This document shows, piece by piece, positions 1-7,529 of a stretch of DNA of 64,000 nt (position 1 is its first letter; each line of letters begins with the position of its first letter). The translations under genes and the position numbers were made by a program. Under the pieces are notes generated by a model. It did no database searches. It saw only the letters and a program-made list of their open reading frames with translations, and had not been told where the DNA came from. The stretch comes from Saccharothrix carnea. Its GTDB lineage: Bacteria; Actinomycetota; Actinomycetes; Mycobacteriales; Pseudonocardiaceae. The stretch lies in NCBI RefSeq assembly GCF_003014735.1, contig NZ_PYAX01000018.1:1-64000 (forward strand), read 5' to 3'.

Positions 1-706
1 TCGTCTGGTGCACACTGCCCGCGTCAGTCGGCCACGGACCACTGCCATCACCGCCACCACCAGGGTTCGACGACGTCGTAGTGGTCGTCGTCGTCCTGGT
101 CGTGGTCGAGGTGGACGTCGACGTGGAAGTCGACGTCGGGCCGCCGTTGCCCGGCGTGAACGTCCACTGCTTGGTGGCCGCGCTGTCGCAGGAGTTCTGC
201 TGCACCAGCGCGCCGGCGGAGGTGGAGTTGTCCTGGGTGTTCATGCACTTGCCGCCGTTGGTGTTGACCACGCGGTAGTTGCTGCCGCTCGCGGTGAACG
301 ACCAGGTCTGGGTGGCGGCGCCGCTGCACGACTGCTGCTCGATCGCCTTGCCGGCGGAGGTGGAGGCGTCCCGGACGCCGAGGCACAGGCCGGCCGCCGA
401 CTTGATCGTGAAACCGCCGCTGACCGCGCTCACCGCCCAGACCTGGCTGCCGGAGGTGCCGCACGACGCCTGCTGGAGCTGGACGCCGCTCGCCGCGCTC
501 GCGCCGGGGACGTCGAGGCACAGTCCGCTGCCCGCGTTCTTGATCGTGTACGTCCCGGCGCCGACCGCCGCGCCCGCCGGTGTCGCGCCCGGCCAGGCGA
601 GGAGTCCGGCGGCCAGCGCGGTGGCACCCGCCGCCGCGACCAGGCTCAACCGCCATCGGGTGCCACGCGCGTGCCGCGTGGATCGACGGTGATCCGCTGT
701 GCTCAT
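1..706 (-). CDS. Secreted ricin-type lectin-domain enzyme, 5' part only
   Basis: This is the first 235 residues of a secreted modular protein that runs off the left edge of the window. It begins at an ATG at 706 with a GGAG about 7 bases upstream. An Arg-rich N-terminus and a hydrophobic stretch (about residues 20-45, ending ATPAGA) form a signal peptide. Residues about 48-170 are a ricin B-type beta-trefoil with three repeats, each carrying the Q-x-W signature (QVW, QTW, KQW) and paired Cys. A Ser/Thr-only linker follows, then Gly-rich sequence and a new module starting with PWPTDAGSV. That start resembles the first residues of secreted PL3 pectate lyases, but too little is present to be sure. 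The lectin domain would bind carbohydrate outside the cell. Confidence 0.85.
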   Translation of the reverse strand, partial: MSTADHRRSTRHARGTRWRLSLVAAAGATALAAGLLAWPGATPAGAAVGAGTYTIKNAGSGLCLDVPGASAASGVQLQQASCGTSGSQVWAVSAVSGGFTIKSAAGLCLGVRDASTSAGKAIEQQSCSGAATQTWSFTASGSNYRVVNTNGGKCMNTQDNSTSAGALVQQNSCDSAATKQWTFTPGNGGPTSTSTSTSTSTTTRTTTTTTTSSNPGGGGDGSGPWPTDAGSVHQT

Positions 707-1028
707 CAACAACTCCACTTCTCACTTCCCGGGACGCCGAGGTCGGCGTTCACCGATTCCGGCAGCGCGTTTCCGGACGCCGTATTCACCAGTGTGAAAA
801 TGCCCGGAAACCGCTTTCCAGCGGGATGTTAGAGGCTGTGGAAGCAACAGGTCAACGACGGTTTTCGACCGCTTCGGCCGACCAGGTGTCGAATACCGTC
901 GAATGTCGAGGTGATCGGCGTTCGAAGTGATCATCGACCAGTGTCCGGCAAATACGTCCGGTCATATTCGTGAACCGCGAAGCCCGATCCGGATCACACT
1001 CGTGAACAAACGGTCAGGCAATGAACTT

Positions 1029-1196
1029 TTACCGACTCGCCGGCGGGTCTTCGGATTCCGGCATCTCCGCGCCGCAGCGGGAGCACACCGCTCGCGGCGG
1101 CCCTTCGGCCAGCGATCCGCACTCCGGGCACACGCGCGACAACCAGCACACCGGGTCTCCGGCCGAGACCGGGCTGCCGTCCCCGTCCGATCCCAT
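1029..1196 (-). CDS. Small zinc-ribbon protein (55 aa)
   Basis: A short reading frame of 55 residues starts at ATG 1196, behind a G-rich SD-like stretch (TGGGGG) about 6 bases upstream, and stops at TAA 1029. It contains VCPECG and VCSRCG, two CxxC knuckles 17 residues apart, plus a further Cys in VCWLSR just before the first. This is the pattern of a zinc ribbon. The acidic tail ends MPESEDPPASR. It lies divergently from the PucR gene. Small zinc-ribbon proteins of this kind are common hypothetical proteins in actinomycetes. Its function is unknown. The spaced CxxC pairs and the plausible start argue that it is real despite its size. Confidence 0.6.
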   Translation of the reverse strand: MGSDGDGSPVSAGDPVCWLSRVCPECGSLAEGPPRAVCSRCGAEMPESEDPPASR

Positions 1197-1378
1197 CGTC
1201 GCCCCCAGTCCGGCACCGACCCTGAACCGGATTCGAGAATACCGCTTTGCCGACCATCAGCCGCCTGCGCCGCGAGGACCCGAGCGGACTGGGCACCGCC
1301 CGGCGGCGGGAGCAGGTCGAGGAGCGCAGACGGGCCGGCGGTTACCGTGTGCTGTCGGCTCCGAACAGAGGTCTGCCC

Positions 1379-2905
1379 ATGATCAGGTTGGACCGCCTGG
1401 TGAACGTGCTGGGTGGCTACGGCGTGCGGTTGGCGTGCTGTCCCGTGCCGCGGTCGACGGAGTTGCGCAGCGTGGTGATGCGCGAGGCCGACGACGCGCG
1501 GGCGGTCGGCGGTGACGTGTTCCTCGCCGTCTGCGCCGAGTCGGTGGTCCAGGCCGTGGGGTGGGCGGTGGCGGCGAAGGCGGCCGTGGTCCTGCTGCAC
1601 GGCGAACCCGATCGGGAGACCGCGACGATCGGTGAGGCCGAAGGCGTCGCGGTGATGCTGGTCGACCCGGCCGTGTCGTGGAGCCAGCTCGCCGGCGTGG
1701 TCTACGGGCTGGTGCTGGAGGGCCGGGAGACCGAGTCGGGCCGCGGTCCAACGGACCTGTTCGCGTTGGCCGACAGCCTCGCGGGTGCGGTCGGCGGTTC
1801 GGTGACCATCGAGGACCGGCTGTCGCGCGTGCTGGCCTACTCCAGCTCGCAGCAGGGCGCCGACCCGGCCCGGCTGGAGACGATCCTCGGCCGCCAGGCG
1901 CCGCGGCGGCTGCTGGAGCTGTTCGAGGAACGCGGTGTGTTCGCCTACCTGGCGTCCTGCGACGAGCCGCTGTTCGTGGAGGAGGACCCGGAGCACGGGC
2001 TGACCGGGCGCATGGTCGTCGCCGTGCGCGCGGGCCGGGAGCTGCTGGGCTCGGTGTGGGTGACGTGCGGCGTGCCGCTGACCGGCGCCAGGTGCACGGC
2101 GTTGGCGGACGGCGCCCGCACCGTGGCGCTGCACCTGCTGCGCTCGCGGGCCAGCGCCGACCTGGAGCGGCAGGTGGAGTCCGACCTGGTGATCCGGCTC
2201 CTGGAGGGCACCGCGGACGCCGCGACGGTGGTCAGCAGGCTCGGGTTGCCGCAGGGGCCGTCGCGGGTGATCGCGGTCCGGGCGCACATCGCCGCCGAAC
2301 GGCACGCCGCGCTGCTGCTGGCGTTCGACCGCGCCACCACCGGTTTCGGCTGGTCACGGCCTGGTCGCAGCACCCTGTCCGGCAACACGCTCTACACCGT
2401 GCTGCCGGGTGAGCAGGTCACCGCCGCCCGCGAGTGGGTGGCCCTGCTGCGGGCCGCGCTGCCGACGCAGGTCACCGTGACCGCCGGGATCGGCGGCACC
2501 GCCGCGGCGGCCGACCTGCCCGCGAGCCGGCAGGAGGCCGACGAGTGCCTGGCGTTGCACGAGGCGCGCACACCGGGCGCGGTACCACCCGCCTACGACG
2601 AGTCGTGGGACGACATCCTGCTGCAACGCCTGCGTGCCGCCGCGCGGGCGGGCCGCACACCGGCCCGTGGCCCGGTCGCCGAGCTGCGGCGGTACGACGG
2701 CGACCACGCCACCCACTACGTGCCGACCCTGCGCGCCTGGCTGGAGGCCCAGGGCGACCTCGCCCGAGCGGGCGAACGGCTCGGCGTGCACCCCAACACG
2801 ATCCGCTACCGGCTGCGCAAGATGGCCGAGGTGACCACGCTCGACCTGGACGACCCGCACAAGCGGCTCGCCATGATCATCGACCTGGCCGCCACCGACG
2901 ACTGA
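1379..2905 (+). CDS. PucR family transcriptional regulator
   Basis: A 508-residue regulator of the PucR/CdaR type. The N-terminal part (about residues 1-110) resembles the PucR ligand-binding domain, the middle is a GGDEF-like linker, and the C-terminus (about 440-500) carries the family's helix-turn-helix, with the recognition segment GVHPNTIRYRLRKM. The ATG at 1379 is preferred over an in-frame upstream start at 1247 because homologous proteins begin with a similar MIRLDRL-type segment and the upstream residues are low-complexity and Arg-rich. The next gene, 115 bp downstream on the same strand, is an amino-acid-oxidase-like flavoprotein. Two 17-bp palindromes lie between them. Members of this family often activate neighbouring catabolic genes, so this one probably controls that flavoprotein. 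Confidence 0.88.
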   Translation: MIRLDRLVNVLGGYGVRLACCPVPRSTELRSVVMREADDARAVGGDVFLAVCAESVVQAVGWAVAAKAAVVLLHGEPDRETATIGEAEGVAVMLVDPAVSWSQLAGVVYGLVLEGRETESGRGPTDLFALADSLAGAVGGSVTIEDRLSRVLAYSSSQQGADPARLETILGRQAPRRLLELFEERGVFAYLASCDEPLFVEEDPEHGLTGRMVVAVRAGRELLGSVWVTCGVPLTGARCTALADGARTVALHLLRSRASADLERQVESDLVIRLLEGTADAATVVSRLGLPQGPSRVIAVRAHIAAERHAALLLAFDRATTGFGWSRPGRSTLSGNTLYTVLPGEQVTAAREWVALLRAALPTQVTVTAGIGGTAAAADLPASRQEADECLALHEARTPGAVPPAYDESWDDILLQRLRAAARAGRTPARGPVAELRRYDGDHATHYVPTLRAWLEAQGDLARAGERLGVHPNTIRYRLRKMAEVTTLDLDDPHKRLAMIIDLAATDD

Positions 2906-2922
2906 TTGTCGGTTCCCGACAA
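2906..2922. promoter_or_regulatory. Palindromic operator candidate 1
   Basis: The sequence TTGTCGGTTCCCGACAA is a perfect 7-bp inverted repeat around a 3-base centre. It starts directly after the PucR stop codon. A second related 17-mer begins 32 bp further on. There is no T-tract, so an operator is more likely than a terminator. Confidence 0.55.
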
Positions 2923-2937
2923 GACCTCCCACCGGGA

Positions 2938-2954
2938 TTGTCGGCGACGGACAA
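2938..2954. promoter_or_regulatory. Palindromic operator candidate 2
   Basis: The sequence TTGTCGGCGACGGACAA has the same length and the same TTGTC/GACAA ends as the palindrome at 2906. The centres are 32 bp apart, about three helical turns, so two dimers could bind on the same face. It lies 67 bp upstream of the flavoprotein start. PucR is the obvious candidate ligand. Confidence 0.5.
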
Positions 2955-3020
2955 CAGCCTGGTGGGGTACCCGGGCGATGCTGGCTTCGACAGCAGTTCG
3001 GTCCAGGTGTGGAGGTGGTC

Positions 3021-4280
3021 ATGGTCGACGTCGGGCGCAGCGACGGCGGGCCGCGGTCGGCGGTCGTGGTCGGCGCGGGCATCGTGGGCCTGTCGACCGC
3101 GTGGTTCCTGCAGGAACGAGGCGTCGAGGTGACCGTGCTCGACCGCACGGGCGTGGCCGCCGGCGCGTCGTGGGGCAACGCCGGGTGGATCGCGCCGGGC
3201 TTGACGATCCCGCTCAACGAGCCGTCCGTGCTGCGCTACGGCCTGCGTTCACTGCTGAACCCGACCGCGCCGCTGCACATCCCGCTGTCGGTGGACCCGG
3301 GGCTGTGGTCGTTCCTGGCCCGGTTCACGGCGAACTGCCGGTGGTCGTCCTGGACGCGGGCCGTGCGCGCCAACCGGTCGCTCAACGCCGAGTGCGTCGA
3401 GGCGTTCGACGTGCTGACCGCCAACGGCGTCGAGGCGCCCACGGTCGACGCGCCGGTCACCGCCGGGTTCGAGAACGCCGAGCAAGCCCGAGGTCTGCTG
3501 CACGAGCTGCACCGCATGGCCGACGCCGGTCAGCCGGTCGAGCACACCGCGCTCGACCGCGACGAGTTGCTCAGACTCGTGCCCTTCGCGTCACCGGCCC
3601 TGACCGCAGGCGTGCGGATCGACGGCCAGCGGCACCTCGACCCCGGCGGTTTCGTACGGGCGCTGGCCCGTTCCGTCGAGGCCCGCGGCGCGACGATCCG
3701 CGTGCTGGAGACGGTCGACATCCACACGCACCACCAGGGCGTCACCGTGCACACGCGTCAAGGCGAGACCGTGCCCGCCGACGTGGCGGTCGTGGCCACC
3801 GGCGCGTGGCTGTCCCGCCTGGCGACCAAGTGGGGCGTCCGCGTCCCGGTCCGCGCGGGCCGCGGCTACTCGTTCACCGTCCCCGTCGACCGCCCGGTGA
3901 CCGGCCCGGTCTACCTGCCCGCCGCACGGGTGGCGTGCACCCCGTACCAGGGCGCGCTCCGCGTCGCGGGCACGATGGAGTTCCGCGATCCCGACGCACC
4001 CGCCGTGATGGCCAGGCTGGACGCGATCATCACCTCGGCCCGCCCGCTGCTCGACGGCGTGCGGTGGGAGGAACGCCGCGACGTGTGGGTCGGCCCCCGC
4101 CCGGTGACACCAGACGGGCGTCCGCTGATCGGCGAGGTCCGCGCCCGAGGCGTGTACGTCGCGGGCGGACACGGCATGTGGGGTCTGGCCCACGGCCCGA
4201 TCACCGGCAGGCTGCTGGCCGAGCAGATCACCACCGGCAAGCAACCCGACGCGTTGCGCGCGTTCGACCCACTGCGCTGA
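3021..4280 (+). CDS. FAD-dependent D-amino acid dehydrogenase/glycine oxidase-like protein
   Basis: A 419-residue DAO-family flavoprotein. Residues about 12-40 form the FAD-binding Rossmann fold (VVVGAGIVGLSTAWFL followed by the acidic end VLDR). The C-terminus has the second FAD contact, YVAGGHGMWGLAHGPITG, as in DadA and glycine oxidases. It should oxidatively deaminate an amino acid or secondary amine in the cytoplasm or at the inner face of the membrane. The substrate is not evident. The start at ATG 3021 follows GGAGG by 5 bases. It follows the PucR regulator and two palindromic sites, which suggests induction by its amino-acid substrate. Confidence 0.85.
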   Translation: MVDVGRSDGGPRSAVVVGAGIVGLSTAWFLQERGVEVTVLDRTGVAAGASWGNAGWIAPGLTIPLNEPSVLRYGLRSLLNPTAPLHIPLSVDPGLWSFLARFTANCRWSSWTRAVRANRSLNAECVEAFDVLTANGVEAPTVDAPVTAGFENAEQARGLLHELHRMADAGQPVEHTALDRDELLRLVPFASPALTAGVRIDGQRHLDPGGFVRALARSVEARGATIRVLETVDIHTHHQGVTVHTRQGETVPADVAVVATGAWLSRLATKWGVRVPVRAGRGYSFTVPVDRPVTGPVYLPAARVACTPYQGALRVAGTMEFRDPDAPAVMARLDAIITSARPLLDGVRWEERRDVWVGPRPVTPDGRPLIGEVRARGVYVAGGHGMWGLAHGPITGRLLAEQITTGKQPDALRAFDPLR

Positions 4281-4638
4281 CCACGGACGACCTGACCGAC
4301 CCCAAGCCAACCACCCCGTCCGAGGAGCCGGCGCCGCTGCACCACCCGGCACCACGGACACCCGGCCGTCAGGGCGGCCCCTCCTCCCGCCGGCCGCCCT
4401 GACGGCACCTCACGACCCGAAAAGCCACCCCCACCCTCCGAGGCTCCGACCCCGCCTCCACCCGCCACATCGGACCCGCCACCCGACCGCAAAAGGCCCC
4501 ATGTCAAATCGAGCCTGACCCAACCACCGAGCCTGACCCAACCAAGGGCCCGACCCCACCAGAGCCGGACTCAACCACAGAGCCGCACCCACCTCCACCT
4601 CTCCCGCACCGGCAGGTGCCGCACTCCAACCACCCCGC
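4281..4638. other. C-rich intergenic stretch with a short tandem duplication
   Basis: Apart from the terminator hairpin, these 358 bases hold no credible gene. The plus strand is C-rich and Pro-coding in several frames. At 4511-4546 an 18-base unit containing GAGCCTGACCCAACCA is repeated twice in tandem, with a looser third copy shortly after (4563-4578). I see no other signal here. Confidence 0.5.
4365..4406 (+). terminator. Strong hairpin terminator after the flavoprotein
   Basis: A perfect 15-bp stem (4365-4379 paired with 4392-4406, GCCGTCAGGGCGGCC and its complement) encloses a 12-base pyrimidine-rich loop. It begins 85 bp after the flavoprotein stop. No U-tract follows, as is usual for actinomycete hairpin terminators. 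Confidence 0.7.
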
Positions 4639-4644
4639 TAAGTT
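4639..4644 (+). promoter_or_regulatory. Possible -10 element of a leaderless promoter
   Basis: TAAGTT fits the actinobacterial TANNNT -10 pattern and ends 7 bases before the ATG at 4652. That gene has no Shine-Dalgarno sequence. The arrangement is what a leaderless transcript would look like. No -35 box is obvious. Confidence 0.3.
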
Positions 4645-4651
4645 ATCCCGT

Positions 4652-5500
4652 ATGCGCAGGTCGGGAATCGTGCTGCACACTCGGGACCTGGGTCGTCACG
4701 ACCACGTGTGCTGGTCGTACGACGACCGGGCGGACGTCGGCCTGCGCGTCGCCGAGTTCCTCCTCGACGGCCTCTCCCGGGGCCAACGCGTCCTCTACGT
4801 GGGTTCCGGGGACGCATCGGCACTGGTCGAGGCGGTCCGCGGTCTCGACGGGTTCGAGGCGGCGTTGGCCAGCGGCGCGGCGCAGGTCGCCCCACTGGAG
4901 CCGCAGTACGCCAACGGCGCCGTCATCGACCCGGAACGCCAGGTCGAGGCCTACGCGGAAGCCACCGAGCAGGCGGTAGCGGCCGGGTACCGCGGGCTGC
5001 GGGTCGCCGCCGAGGCCACGCCCCTGGTGCGCAGCCCCGCGCAGCTGACAGCGTTCCTGCACTACGAGCACCTGGTCGACCGGTTCATGGCCGACCACCC
5101 GTTCTCCGCGCTGTGCGCCTACGACCGGACCCGGCTCAGCGAGCAGGCGCTGGAGCAGCTGGCCAGCGTGCACCCGAGCACCAACCTGCCGGGTGTCGGT
5201 TTCCGGCTGCACGCCTCGGCCAGACCCGGCCACAGCGCCGAACTCAGCGGGGAGATCGACATGTTCAACCGGGACGTGCTCGTGCAGGTCCTCGACCGGG
5301 TCCGGCCGCGCTCGCACGGCGGCCGGGTCGTGCTCGACGGCGCCGGTCTGACGTTCATCGACCACCGCGGCCTGATGAGCCTGGACGAGTACGCCCGGAG
5401 TCGAGCCACCACGCTGGTCCTGCGCACCGCTTTCCCGGGCGCGGCCCGGATCGCGAGCCTGCTCGACCTGCCCGGTGTCCGCGTGGAGCCGGTCGCGTGA
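4652..5500 (+). CDS. MEDS-STAS domain anti-sigma factor antagonist-like protein
   Basis: A 282-residue cytoplasmic regulator. Residues about 8-180 form a MEDS (methanogen/methylotroph DcmR sensory) domain, with the typical opening HDHVCWSY and the later FMADHPFSALCAYDR. Residues about 190-280 are a STAS-like domain ending in a Leu/Val-rich helix. There is no clear phosphorylatable Ser of the SpoIIAA kind. It overlaps the next gene by GTGA and is the first gene of a three-gene partner-switching operon. The start at 4652 lacks an SD sequence but has a -10-like hexamer 7 bases upstream. An in-frame GTG at 4616 is a weaker alternative. Confidence 0.8.
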   Translation: MRRSGIVLHTRDLGRHDHVCWSYDDRADVGLRVAEFLLDGLSRGQRVLYVGSGDASALVEAVRGLDGFEAALASGAAQVAPLEPQYANGAVIDPERQVEAYAEATEQAVAAGYRGLRVAAEATPLVRSPAQLTAFLHYEHLVDRFMADHPFSALCAYDRTRLSEQALEQLASVHPSTNLPGVGFRLHASARPGHSAELSGEIDMFNRDVLVQVLDRVRPRSHGGRVVLDGAGLTFIDHRGLMSLDEYARSRATTLVLRTAFPGAARIASLLDLPGVRVEPVA

Positions 5501-6474
5501 ACTCCCTCAACGACACCACCAGCACCGAACCGGACCCCCTGTTCATCCACCCGGCCCTGTTCTACCGCTCCGACGCGGAGTACCTGGCGGCCCTCGTCCC
5601 GTTCGTCACCGATGGCGTAGACCTCGGTCAACCGGTCGCGGTGGCCGTCCCGGGCGAGCGGCTCACCCTGCTGCGCGACGCCCTGGACGACGTCATGGGT
5701 GACGCCGCACGGCACGTGACGATGCTCGACATGGCCGAGGAGGGCCGCAACCCGGGTCGGATCATCGCCCGGGTGCTGCGCCGGTTCGCCGACGCCCGCA
5801 CCGGGACCCACGTGCGCATCATCGGCGAGCCGATCTGGGCGAGCCGCTCCGGCGTCGAGTACCCCGCGTGCGCGCAGCACGAAGCGCTGATCAACGCCGC
5901 GTTCACCGGCCGTGACGTCACGATCCTGTGCCCCTACGACACCTCCGCGCTCGACGACACGGCGATCGCCGACGCCAGGCAGACCCACCCGGTGGTCTGG
6001 GAGGCCGACCGCCGGTACACCAGCGACCAGTACGCCCCGGACCGCGTCGTGGCCCGCTACAACGCGCCGCTGCCCGACTCCGCCGAGACCGACACCACCG
6101 ACCACTCGTTCCCCGTCAACCGACCCGCCGACGTCTCCCCGGCACGCCGGTTCGCCGCGGACCGCGCCAGCCGGTTCGGCCTGGCCGAACCACGTCTGGC
6201 CGACCTCGAGCTCATCGCGGGCGAACTGGTCACCAACAGCCTCCGGCACACCTCCGGCCCGTGCCGGCTCGGCGTGTGGGCCGAGGACGGCCACCTGGTG
6301 TGCGAGGTCCGCGACGGCGGCACGCTGACCGACCCGCTGGCCGGGCGTCGGCCACCGGAGCCCGGCGGGACGTCCGGGCTCGGCCTGCTGCTCGTCAACG
6401 ACCTCGCCGACCTGGTGCGCGTCCACACCGGCGCGGACGGCACCACCGTCCGCGCGCTGCTCCGCCTCCGCTAG
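5497..6474 (+). CDS. MEDS domain-HATPase anti-sigma regulatory protein
   Basis: A 325-residue protein that starts at GTG 5497, inside the stop of the previous gene (GTGA overlap), so translation is probably coupled. Residues about 14-200 form a MEDS sensory domain, including HVRIIGEPIWASRSGVEYP and TILCPYD. Residues about 215-325 are a RsbW-type HATPase_c domain, with the N-box ELIAGELVTNSLRH, the G1 box EVRDGG and the G2 box GTSGLGLLLVNDLAD. These fusions are frequent in actinomycetes and act as switch-protein kinases or anti-sigma factors responding to an unknown ligand. The paired MEDS-STAS protein upstream is the likely partner. Confidence 0.85.
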   Translation: MNSLNDTTSTEPDPLFIHPALFYRSDAEYLAALVPFVTDGVDLGQPVAVAVPGERLTLLRDALDDVMGDAARHVTMLDMAEEGRNPGRIIARVLRRFADARTGTHVRIIGEPIWASRSGVEYPACAQHEALINAAFTGRDVTILCPYDTSALDDTAIADARQTHPVVWEADRRYTSDQYAPDRVVARYNAPLPDSAETDTTDHSFPVNRPADVSPARRFAADRASRFGLAEPRLADLELIAGELVTNSLRHTSGPCRLGVWAEDGHLVCEVRDGGTLTDPLAGRRPPEPGGTSGLGLLLVNDLADLVRVHTGADGTTVRALLRLR

Positions 6475-6507
6475 TGCCCCAGCCGACGATCCGGAAGACG
6501 TGCCGTT

Positions 6508-7470
6508 GTGGATTGGTTCCTGGACAGAAACGACCGGCGAGTCCCGACCGCGCTGCGCCGTGACATCAGGGACTACCTCGCCCGTCACTCCGACATCGAC
6601 CCCGAGCACCTGGCCGACGCCGAGCTGATCGCCCAGGAGATGCTGGCCAACGCCATCGACCACAGCGACGGCCCGATCTGGGTGTCGCTGGAGTGGTCGG
6701 AGGCCAACCCGGTGCTCACCGTCCGGGACATGGGCGCCACGTTCACCCTCCCCGAGCACGTGCCGGACACCGCCCAGCCGCGCGGTCGCGGGCTCTGGCT
6801 GATCTCGCAGCTCGCCCCGGAGTTCACGGTCGCCGCCCGCCGGGTCGGCAAGGCCGTCGAATCGGTGCTGCCCCTCACCCGCCCGGTCGAGCCACTCGAC
6901 CCGCCCCGGCACACCGTCAACCCGCTGCCGCACCTGTCCGAGGCCGCTCCGCGCGGCGGTTTCGGCCGGGAGAGCTTCCTGCGCGCGCTGGTCGTGCAAC
7001 TCGCCAACGCCGTCGAAGCGCAGCAAGGGCCCGACGCCGCGCAACGCGCCATCGCGCAGGTCGCCGTCGACGTCGGCGGTCAGGCGGAACTGGAGTTCCG
7101 GCAGGCCACCGGCATCACCGGCACCGCGCTGACGCCCCAGCAGATCGCCGACTGCGCGATCCGGCTCAAGGCCGCGATCGGCGGTGGCTTCCGCGTGGTC
7201 GAGGTGGCCGACGAGCGGATCGTGCTGGTCAACAGCCAGTGCCCGTTCGGCCTGGAGGTGCGGCAGTCGCCGTCGCTGTGCCGGATGACCACCGCCGTGT
7301 TCGGCGGGATCGCCGCGCGCAACACCGGCCGTGCCGCCGTCACGCTCGAGGAGCGCATCGCGATCGGCGACCCCGGCTGCCGGGTCGTGATCCACCTCGG
7401 CGACTCGGCGGCCGAGGCGACCCGCGCCCACCACTACACGGCCGCGCCTCCGTCCACCGCCGGGCGTTGA
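6508..7470 (+). CDS. HATPase-methanogen output domain (MOD) protein
   Basis: A 320-residue protein starting at GTG 6508, 33 bp after the preceding anti-sigma gene. Residues about 10-120 are a RsbW-like HATPase_c domain (N-box ELIAQEMLANAIDHSD, G1 VRDMGA, G2 RGRGLWLISQ). Residues about 150-310 look like a methanogen output domain, with the conserved segment NSQCPFGLEVRQSPSLCRMT. The same domain order is seen in other actinomycetes next to MEDS proteins. It completes the operon and may be a second switch kinase whose output domain receives the signal. The sigma factor it affects is not identifiable here. Confidence 0.8.
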   Translation: MDWFLDRNDRRVPTALRRDIRDYLARHSDIDPEHLADAELIAQEMLANAIDHSDGPIWVSLEWSEANPVLTVRDMGATFTLPEHVPDTAQPRGRGLWLISQLAPEFTVAARRVGKAVESVLPLTRPVEPLDPPRHTVNPLPHLSEAAPRGGFGRESFLRALVVQLANAVEAQQGPDAAQRAIAQVAVDVGGQAELEFRQATGITGTALTPQQIADCAIRLKAAIGGGFRVVEVADERIVLVNSQCPFGLEVRQSPSLCRMTTAVFGGIAARNTGRAAVTLEERIAIGDPGCRVVIHLGDSAAEATRAHHYTAAPPSTAGR

Positions 7471-7529
7471 GCAGCACGACCAGACCGATCAGCCGACCAC
7501 GCACCGCACGACCCGACCACGTCACTCCG

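Noticed and set aside
4281-4402. Continuation of a Pro-rich frame after the flavoprotein stop.
   Set aside because: It contains a perfect terminator hairpin and no conserved residues.
5119-7434. A 771-codon antisense frame across the MEDS operon.
   Set aside because: Same reason: low-complexity composition, and the sense strand carries three clear domain proteins with proper overlaps.
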